Shown in pieces: positions 56,049-64,000 of a stretch of DNA of 64,000 nucleotides. The translations under genes were made by a program, and so were the position numbers. This stretch comes from Diatrype stigma. Its lineage: Eukaryota; Ascomycota; Sordariomycetes; Xylariales; Diatrypaceae. The stretch is taken from the NCBI GenBank assembly GCA_022225965.2, contig JAKJXP020000025.1:1-64000 (forward strand), given 5' to 3'. Within the stretch, counting starts at the first letter, position 1, and each line of letters starts with the position of its first letter. Below the pieces are notes generated by a model that saw only the letters and a list, made by a program, of their open reading frames with translations, had not been told where the DNA came from and made no database searches.

Positions 56049-57939
56049 TCATACATAATCGCCCTGCTCCCAGCTCCTGTTTTCGACCTCAAACTCTTTC
56101 GAGTAATCCCCCAACCCCCTAAATAGCTCATGCAACATGTCTCGAATTCGCTCCGAGTATCTGAATCCTTCAAATAGTGATTTGGTGTATTCCCAGTATT
56201 CGGGGTAGTACCCTGCAAACTCCCAATCGACGATGCCGGTCACTTCCCAAACCTTCGTACCGTCCGACTGCGTGACCCGATCTACCAAGATGTTCCGCGC
56301 GTTCAGGTCAGCATGTGTGAAGAGGATTGAATGGCCTCTGCGACTTGGCTCATCTGGGTTGCGCAAGAGTTGACTGAAAGCTGCTTCGTCTACGAAAGGT
56401 CCTATGGGGTCACCAAACTGTACACGCGTGTCTCTGCAGGCTCCACCTAGCGTGTTGCAGATTGCAAACTCTGGACTGCCGAGCTTTGGTATGGCTCGTA
56501 ATTGGGAGACGAGATCTTGCATTTGGGAACGAAACCCAGTGAGGTCCCTATCCGATAGCATGTCGTCGCAAAGTGCAAATGGCACCCCAGGAACACGGCT
56601 CATTAGAAGGTAGGCATTCTCGTCTGTCTCTCCACGCACCACATCTATCGGCCGAGGAGCTGGAACTGTGGTGTATTGGCGAACCATCTTCATGGCATTG
56701 AACTCATTATGGAATAAGTCAAAGTCCCTTCGATTCTTCAAATAAAGCCCGAACGGCAGTCTTTGTGTAGGATTCATTGGATGGGATCCGTAGATACGGC
56801 AGCCTATCATTCGTAGAAGCTTGTAGGTGCCCACACGAACCCTCCTAGGGAATTTGACCCAGATTGCAATGCAAGTCCTCGTTAGAATCTCTTTCAGAGA
56901 GGAGAACACTCGCCTGGCGGGCTGTAACATGCTGTAAGCAGGCCCGTTTGAACGAATGCTCGTTGAATAGACCTGGGAGCTCTCATTAAGAGCATATTCT
57001 CTTGATAGTCCGATCCAATGGATGCTTGGCGAGAGGCGGGCATGTGTTCCCAGGAAGCGCGCGTCAACCTTCTCGATGTTAGAGCGAGAATGGTCCCCGA
57101 GCAATGGGAAGCGCCCCTTGATATCTAGTCTGTTGTCATCGATAGTAAAGCCTTCGTCTTTAATTTCGTACTAATATGACAGGTCAATGAGATATGAGTT
57201 GCTGGCGGGAGAGCTCATAGCAAGATGATTCGGTGCGACAGAGGATCAACTCACTTCATTCATAGAGGGTTGCAATCTATTGAAACTAATAAGTGCTTGT
57301 TTGAACGTATCAGCCGCTGATTTTCGGACCAGCCAATGGTTGCAGAGGGGATCCATAAACTCGGGTTCCCGAATGAAATCCAGCCACCAATCGCGATAGG
57401 GAGGAGTGAAAAAGACCCCTAGCATTTCATGGATTCGTGGCTGAAACTTCAGGTTAGTTCCAGCGTGCCTGAGTCTAAGCCGTCGCGGTGTTGGACTTAC
57501 CTCATTTTGCGACCAACGACTAGGTAGTTGAAGAATTGGAACAACCATCAAGGGATCCCAAAGACGTCCTACTTTTCCGGTAATGCAGCACATATTGCCA
57601 TCGCGCTTTCTGATGGCGGCCCGGCTTTCGGTATCAGGAGGCGGAGGGGCATCACCATGCTCGAAGACTTGAAAGTGGGTCAGCGTCAGAGAACGGAACA
57701 GGACAGGGGTCAAGCATACAAGACTCTACGATGTATTTCCAGTCCGCGATGATTGCCAAAAGATCTGCCTGCAGATTCTCATCTTGACGGCATCTTCCTA
57801 GTACGTAGCGAGCAGGTAGTCGGGGATCGAGGGCTTCCAAAATGAAGCCAGCAAGTAAGGGGTACAGAGGGTGTGGTAGTCTCGCATCGACAACAAGCTT
57901 TAACGCTGAGTCTACGTCCACCCCATATCTTGAGGCCAT
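56049..57939 (-). CDS. aminoglycoside-phosphotransferase-like kinase with HNH-like N-terminus
   Basis: Exons 57939-57720, 57667-57501, 57440-57255 and 57170-56049 give 564 aa; introns are 52, 60 and 84 bp and all phases fit. The C-terminal half is an APH/protein-kinase-like fold: FTHADLNARNILVD is the catalytic loop (HxDxxxxN) and GIVDWEFAGYYPEYWEY the metal-binding Asp segment. The N-terminal part contains AIRKRDGNMCCITGK, like the start of fungal HNH-type domains, but the usual AHIIP histidines are replaced (LMVVPILQL), so nuclease activity is doubtful. Between them lies a YRDWWLDFIREPEF linker. Fungal APH-fold proteins phosphorylate small molecules or are inactive; the substrate here is unknown. 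Start MASRYGVDVDSALKLVV was chosen as the first ATG in good context in the open first exon. Confidence 0.82.
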
Positions 57940-58789
57940 GGTGTGTCGCCGCAGAGTATGCGGTTGCAGAAGATGCGAAGACGATCCTGGTGAGTGTGGT
58001 GATACTGTGATAAAGTTAGAACAGTGAAACAACGTATAAGGCAATGATGCGCGACCAAATCAGGTGATCTGGAATTTGCTTAGACGCGGCGCTATTATGG
58101 AACAACACCTATGGTGACTGAACCGTCGCCTCGTTACGCTTCGAGTGCACGGCGTGCTTGGTGAAGTCTCTTATGCTCATGACGTAGTAAACTAGGTTTA
58201 CTACATGATGATTAATAAAGGGGGGTACGGCGTTTGTATAATTGTGTATTTGGTGTTTAAGGATCGAAACTTGAAAGTTCATGAAATAACATGGGACGCG
58301 GGTGTCCCTACATGGATGCAATAGGCTTGTCAGGGGTTGATGCAGTTGGGACTGCAGGGATCCACTTGACCCCCCTTTTTCCACTAGTGGAGAATGGCTA
58401 CGGCTGGCTACTACGTAGTATATTAGAGGTTGTTTCCTCCCCTATAGTTTCCGTAGGTCGAGAACTATGCCGGTTCTTTCCTCCCTCTTACGTAGCACTT
58501 GGTATATCACGCCGACCACTAAAGCACCTGAAGAAACTAGGTGTTAGCAGTTGTGTGATGAATGATCTCACAGGCTTCTTTTCGGGGACAGAAGAACACT
58601 AGATGCATCTGTATAGTGGTTTTACGTATTATACTCTAGCCACTAAGACACGAGTTGGTGGCCACACATTGTGTTATCAAAACCAATTTATGGTAGAACT
58701 GTATCTGCAGACAGGAGCCCAATGCTTCCTGATGTAGTGGGATGATTATATTAACCTATACAAACGGACAAGACCAGCTACATCCTCCC
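57940..58789. other. intergenic
   Basis: It holds the promoter of the phosphotransferase-like gene and the 3' flank of the PTH11-like gene. No supported gene. Confidence 0.5.
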
Positions 58790-60174
58790 TCAATAAAGAC
58801 CGCCGCGCTCTTGTTCCTTCCCGGAGGAGACATCGTATTCTCTGGTCACATGTATATGGTCCGAGTCTATATCGTGTTGCCATACGTTGCCTGACCCAAC
58901 GGCAGTTGCAGCCGGCGCCTGGACCTTATGTCCGGTGAGAGGTATAAGCTCCAGACTGGAATGCCGCAATGGCGCAGTTGATGCCTGCGAAGCCTGGTTC
59001 CGAGTCTTCTGGCTGCTGCTATTGGTCCTTTTGGAGCTACCGAATCGATGGTCCGCCTCATAGCTCTTCGAGTGGTACCCCCGCTGAGAGCGACTAACAT
59101 ACCGTTTCCATAGTGGGGTCAATGACGGGATAGAGCCGAAGGAGATTACCAGCATAGCCTCGGTGCTGAACCAGATGATGAGCTCCGGCAGGTTCCATGA
59201 GACGTCGGTTGCGTCCAGAGTGGCCTTGACGTAAGCCTTAACGATGGCGGCTGCGCCGGTGACAAGGGTGAGCCCTAGAGCAATGGCTAGGCCAATCCTC
59301 TGGCCCAGAGGCATCTTCAGCTTCCAAATAACGAAGATTGGCAAGATCGAGAAGATGAAGTCGTTCAAAACCTGCCAGCCGTTGGTAAAGTCGTTGTACC
59401 TGTTGGCCGCACGCTCACTCACCCCACACTCCGCAACAGCAAGCCGCGATAGTGTCCATAGTATCGCGGGGTCGCCACAGCGGAAAGTGGAAAACAACAG
59501 GTCTATGAGACCGGTAATGAAAGTTATCGCGATCGTAAACCTAATCGCCCACTTCTGCCAGTTCGAGGTATTGCCGATGATGCGCAAAATGGTGATGCCG
59601 ATGGCTATCTTGCCCAAGCCGGTGATGGGGATGGAAAGGTCCAACGTAGCAACAAGGAGTTTCAGTTGCTTTTCTTGCTGCTCCAACGTCAGGCGTGCGA
59701 AATGCCTCGAGGTTCCATTCTGATGCATGACGGTGACTAAAGAGGCACAGTTAGCTTCTTTCTGGCCTATGAGAATGAATCTATGCCAGGGGTGCTGGAC
59801 CCCAATGCGAGAGAGCCAACGAGGCTCGGAGACTCTCCATGGTACCAAAGAACATATTTAATGTTGGTATTGCCTATGCCTTGTGTTTGAACGAAGATTT
59901 ACTTACACAGTACGCCATCGCCTATGAAGCACAGCTAACTTTCATCATGAGTATGATATCCGCAGTCTGTTGACCTGTCCAACGCTTCTACCCAGTGATT
60001 ACGTACATGGGTAAATAGCATGACGGCATCGTCGACTCCAAGGCTACGTTTGAGGCGGCGGGCCCAGAGGCGCAGCACGATAAAAAACGAAGCGATGCCG
60101 ATTTCGACCCAGCTCACAATGACGAATGCCGGACCGCGGTCTTCATCTGGGGGTAACTGAGCCTGAGCAGACAT
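58790..60174 (-). CDS. PTH11/SAT4-like seven-helix membrane protein (rhodopsin domain)
   Basis: Exons 60174-60007, 59934-59907 and 59736-58790 give 380 aa. The middle exon is only 28 nt; it joins DDAVMLFTH to LCFIGDGVLFTVMHQNG in phase. The protein has about seven hydrophobic segments. Family signatures are RLWARRLKRSLGVDDAVML, a Cys in FRCGDPAILW, RYNDFTNGWQVLNDFIFSIL and ELIIWFSTEAMLVISFGSIP. There is no CFEM domain before the helices. The cytosolic tail (about 110 residues) is Ser/Gln-rich. Family knowledge: PTH11-like proteins are plasma-membrane receptors, some needed for surface sensing in pathogens; the ligand here is unknown. The 170 bp second intron could hide another small exon. Confidence 0.85.
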
Positions 60175-60824
60175 TATGATGTATTGAAGTGCAGTTTCGT
60201 CAGTCGTCACCACTTTCTGCCCCCGATCGTGCTCTTTTCAGCAGACGCCTAAGGGATAACGAGCTGAGTGGCTTTATGTCAACCAGCATTGGGGGTACAG
60301 AGTAGTGCTTCATGGTCTCTCTCTCTCAACAGGGCGCCCCGTAGCTGAAAAGGTGGTCAGCCCTTTTTGAGTCGACCCCAAAGTCGTGACACAGCAGGAT
60401 GAGAAACACCGCCACCGTGTGGTTGTATTCTTATGTAACACTTGGGAAGCATTCTCGGCAAAATACCCAATCCTGCTGCATGACATATGCGGATTATCCG
60501 CAGTGTGCGCTCGAACGCACGGGAGGGTGTCATTAGCATTCTATCCGAACTGTGCAGGATATCAATACAAAACTACAGGTCCAACAGGGGTTGAATAAGC
60601 TTACTGTTGGTCTGCCTGTCGACCAATTGAAGTCTCCTCCATAGTCACCTCAGAGCAATGCCAAGGAGATTGGGTTGTGTAGCACTCAACGCCTTGCCAT
60701 CGCAGCGTCGCCTATACCACAGAAGCATACCACGTACTCGCTAACTGGTCTTTGGGCCTGCCCTGCCCGATGTCGCAGAATGTTTCCCAAAAAAGCGATC
60801 GTACCTACATACTTTGGCTGCCAG

Positions 60825-60871
<47 letters not shown>

Positions 60872-61406
60872 GAAGGCTGGCCTCGGGTGTCACCCAAGGG
60901 ATAGAATGCATCGCTAGGCAGGAGGCAATGCGAACCTTTTGTTCAGGGACAAGGTTTGAGGATTATTAATACAGTAACATGTCATTATAAAGCACCAAAT
61001 TCGACAGCTCACTATAGCTACGAGAAAGAGGGTCCCGATATTTCCTTCCAACCCCCCTCGCCCTATTCTCGCGCTGGTCCTTGGAGTGCACCACTCTAAA
61101 CGGCATTTACATAGGAGACCGGGCACCGACTGAACTATCCGCATCTTCCCCCCAAACCCGCGCCTAAAACCCCAGGACTCATCGCTAAAGACGGACCTCT
61201 CCTCCGAAAGAGCTGACCTAGCTGAAACCTGATCCAACAGCCACCCAATGCTCTAGTGGCAATCCCAGTCTTTCAGCTGATCCGCCCATCCGCCCTCGTG
61301 TTTTCCCTTTCCCCCTTTCTAGAAGCGCATTATCGCGCAATCTTCCAGAAGGTTATAAAGCTTGTCGCGCAGTTACATTGGAGGGTTCCCTCCGTGCTGC
61401 CCAGTC
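60175..61406. promoter_or_regulatory. divergent promoter region with CTG repeat
   Basis: It separates the start codons of the PTH11-like gene (minus) and the FAD oxidase gene (plus). It contains a perfect (CTG)15 tract. A short frame through the repeat (60675-60917) encodes mostly polyalanine and is not called as a gene. Confidence 0.5.
60826..60870. repeat. perfect (CTG)15 trinucleotide repeat
   Basis: Fifteen uninterrupted CTG units. It is noncoding in my models. Confidence 0.95.
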
Positions 61407-63057
61407 ATGAGCAGAGTCCTCACCTCGGTAGCCACAATGGTTACCATCGGAGTCCTGTCCGTAGTCCTAGCGCTCTTATACCAGCGCACGACAGCCAATC
61501 TCGCATGCAACGGCAACACGACAGATGCCACGGTGGCCGCGACCTGTGGGCAGCTCCGGAGCAGCCTTGGCGACATCATTGTGCTACCCTCGGATACTCC
61601 CGCGTACACCGCGCTCAGCGACGAGAACTGGTCGCAGACGACCTGGAAGACGCCATCCTGCATCGCGCGGCCGAGCACGGCTTCGCAAGTGCGAGACATC
61701 ATTCGCGTGCTCACCGACAAGGCTGTCCCGTTCGCCATTCGGTCCGGCGGCCACTCGCCAAACCCCTATGATGCTAACATTGACACCGGCGTCCTGATCG
61801 CCACGGACAATCTGAACCAAGTCACCTATGATGCCGCAAGTGGGCTCGCCTCCATCGGCCCTGGTGCCAGATGGGATGCTGTCTACACATACCTTGATAA
61901 ATACAACCTGACTGTCGTCGGCGGTAGGGTTATGAATGTCGGTGTGGGCGGTTTGGTTCTGGGCAGCGGCTTGTCATATCTATCTGACCTGTACGGTCTG
62001 GTATGCGACAACGTGGTTGAATACGAGGTAGTTATCATTGTCATTGTCATTCTGCACCATTCTATTTTCATTAACGATGAGGTTTTATAGGTAGTTGTGG
62101 CCGATGGTAGTATCGTTACGGCCAGTTCGACAAGTCACGAAGATCTATTCTGGGCGCTCAAGGGAGGCAGCAGCAACTTTGGTATGTTGACAACACAGCA
62201 GAACGACCCATACTCAGCATGAGACACTAACCGGCGCACTTCTAGGTATTGTAACTAAATTCACCACGCCCACCTTTCCAATCCAGCAGATCTGGGGTGG
62301 CATGCAGATTTTCACCGTCGAGCAGTTGCCCGATGTATTCCAGGCCCTGTACGAGTACCAGACGACACCAGACAAGGACCTTTACGCCAACCTGATCATC
62401 AACCCAGTCCCCATCAACGGATCGGTCATTCTGACTCTGGTCTACCTGAAGCCCGTGGAACGCCCGGAGGCCTACGCGCCATTCTACAAACTCACCCCGA
62501 CGGCGGACCAGACGGGCTTCCTGACGCTGCACGAGCTCATGGCGCAGTTCCCGCTGCCTCCCATCCCGCGGTGGACGTGGTACGAGAGCAGCTTCCAGCC
62601 CGACAGCGCGCTGTACGCGCAGCTCAGCGACCTCATCCGCACGAGCGCCGAGGTGGAGACGCTGTCGAAGCTGCAGGCCGGGACGCTCATCGGGGCGGTG
62701 CAGCCGATCGGCAAGAACGTCGCCCTGCAGGGCCAGCGGCACGGGGGCAACGCGCTGGGCCTGCAGCCCGTGGCGCAGACCTGGTTCTCGCTCAACTTCG
62801 GCTGGTGGCGCGAGGAGGACGACGCGGCGGCCTACGCGGCCATGGACGCGCTGCACAACAAGTTCGAGGGCCTGACCAAGGCCGCCGGCGCCAAACTCGA
62901 CTTCTTCTTCATGAACGACGCGAACATCAAGCAGCCCGTCATCGCCTCGTACGGCGAGGACAACGTGCAGCGCCTGCGCGCCGTGCAGAAGGTCTACGAT
63001 CCCAACCTGGTGTTCCAGAAGCTCCTTCCTGGGGGCCAAAAGATCCCAGCCTCGTAG
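61407..63057 (+). CDS. berberine-bridge-type FAD-linked oxidoreductase
   Basis: Exons 61407-62027, 62091-62181 and 62246-63057 give 507 aa; introns are 63 and 64 bp. The first has GTAGTT at both its donor and just after its acceptor. The N-terminus carries a signal peptide or anchor (residues about 5-25). [18 protein letters not shown] is the FAD-binding motif with the likely covalent His116. [15 protein letters not shown] and [19 protein letters not shown] complete the PP-loop domain; the second covalent Cys motif (GxCxxVG type) is absent. The C-terminus [15 protein letters not shown] is typical of BBE-like enzymes. Such secreted or vesicular flavoenzymes oxidise sugars or alkaloid- and polyketide-like alcohols and make H2O2. 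Start [11 protein letters not shown] gives the export signal. Confidence 0.92.
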
Positions 63058-64000
63058 GTAGGACGGGATAAAGTAGATACTAGTTAGATCCATCGAGCAA
63101 GCGGCGAAGGCGGAATCCGCGTTTCGCCGGCTACGCTTTTCAATGAAACGCAGCCAATTCATGCTCCTTTTGCAGGCTACATTGTGTAAGATTGCACTAT
63201 ATCGTGCATGAACTAGTAGGATAGAAAATATCTGCGGTGATTGCGCGCCACTCCATGCTACCATGCGTAGTAAGAAAAAGAAGAACCAGCCTTGGTTATT
63301 TTCCAGCCAAGTCGGAGCTGAACCATGGATCTGGCTGGACGGGTTTATAATGATGGGGGCCAGTTCTGGATGGCGGTTGAGACAAGTTGGAAACAGGGAC
63401 GGGAAGTCGTTTGTTATTGGGCCGGGAATTTGAGCATCCTTCCAATGAACCAAGAATCTATATGAAGCATCGGTTCCCAATCCCACCCTTACCCGCCTTC
63501 ATAACGTGCGCGAAACTCGGGTTCAATAGTGCAAAGGGCGGGCAAAGTAGCCCTGGAACACATGCACTGCGACTCCGGACAGTGGGTGGAATCGGGCAGG
63601 TCGCAGTGGGATGGATAGATTAATCATTACAGTGCATATCGGCTGCAATTGGCATGCTGTTCCAGGTCCCGGCGGACGGATAACTCACTCACCCCTAAGA
63701 CGAACGATGCATGGATGGAGATGCTATGGCAAGTGGGATGTCAACGGCGGGCCTGGCCTGGCCGGACTCCTCAATATGACTGCATTGCTTGGCATGTTGT
63801 GTCGCATGATATCGCATCGACGGTGGTCAGCGGATTTGTCTCGCGCAAGGCAGTGGACGGCAGTTTGTATTTCTCCGAATTCTGATTTCAGCTCAGTAAG
63901 CACGGGCACTTACGGGTAAGTAGTCAAATATTCGCCTACCTCTGCCATAGGTGCTCCAATAGGGGCTAACTCATAACTAACTAGGGGCTGTATACTAGGT
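63058..64000. other. intergenic, right window edge
   Basis: It contains the 3' flank of the FAD oxidase gene. Overlapping ORFs at 63611-63919 are on both strands and unconvincing. No feature is supported. Confidence 0.5.

Noticed and set aside
62242..63486. 414-codon minus-strand ORF
   Set aside because: Antisense to the third exon of the BBE-type oxidase.
1..64000. CRISPR arrays, bacterial operons, phage or integron features
   Set aside because: The window is fungal nuclear DNA with spliceosomal introns; no regularly spaced direct repeats of CRISPR type were seen.

Overview
The window is nuclear DNA of a filamentous ascomycete (Pezizomycotina, most likely Sordariomycetes). Genes are interrupted by 50-170 bp introns with GTRNGT donors, CTAAC/CTGAC branch sites and YAG acceptors. 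Fungus-specific families are present: Cnl2/NKP2, CENP-Q/Fta7, an ascomycete laccase ending in DSGV, and a PTH11/SAT4-like membrane protein. Two mobile elements carry all-transition divergence of the kind left by RIP. A Xylariales-like origin is only a guess, from the unusual twin introns and the short TAGGTA motifs in intergenic DNA.

Region 1 (0.6-13.5 kb) is chromatin and kinetochore. eaf3 (NuA4/Rpd3S chromodomain protein) lies on the minus strand, but its chromodomain exon and MRG exons are separated by an apparent 5.9 kb intron holding two same-strand ORFs and a degenerate tandem repeat. Divergent from it is nkp2. Then come a secretory thioredoxin-like protein and fta7 (CENP-Q). NKP2 and CENP-Q both belong to the COMA part of the inner kinetochore.

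Region 2 (13.5-32.1 kb) is gene-poor: a 1421-aa disordered protein after a 4 kb leader, a secreted Ser/Thr-rich wall-type protein, and cobalamin-independent methionine synthase (766 aa, three exons).

Region 3 (34.7-43.2 kb) has an NmrA-like gene whose last 28 codons are cut off by an 841 bp TIR transposon in a TA site, a 1163-aa unknown protein, and a 2.66 kb LTR element without an intact ORF.

Region 4 (45-63 kb) is accessory: a laccase with a 1-nt exon and a probable stwintron, an MFS transporter, a small secreted protein with a likely Kex2-released six-cysteine peptide, an acyl-protein-thioesterase-like hydrolase, an aminoglycoside-phosphotransferase-like protein with an HNH-like N-terminus, a PTH11-like receptor and a berberine-bridge-type FAD oxidase. 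No PKS, NRPS or terpene backbone gene is present, so this resembles an oxidation/export/secretion neighbourhood more than a complete metabolite cluster.

Exon structures were built by hand from splice motifs, reading-frame phase and family conservation; no search or transcript data were available.
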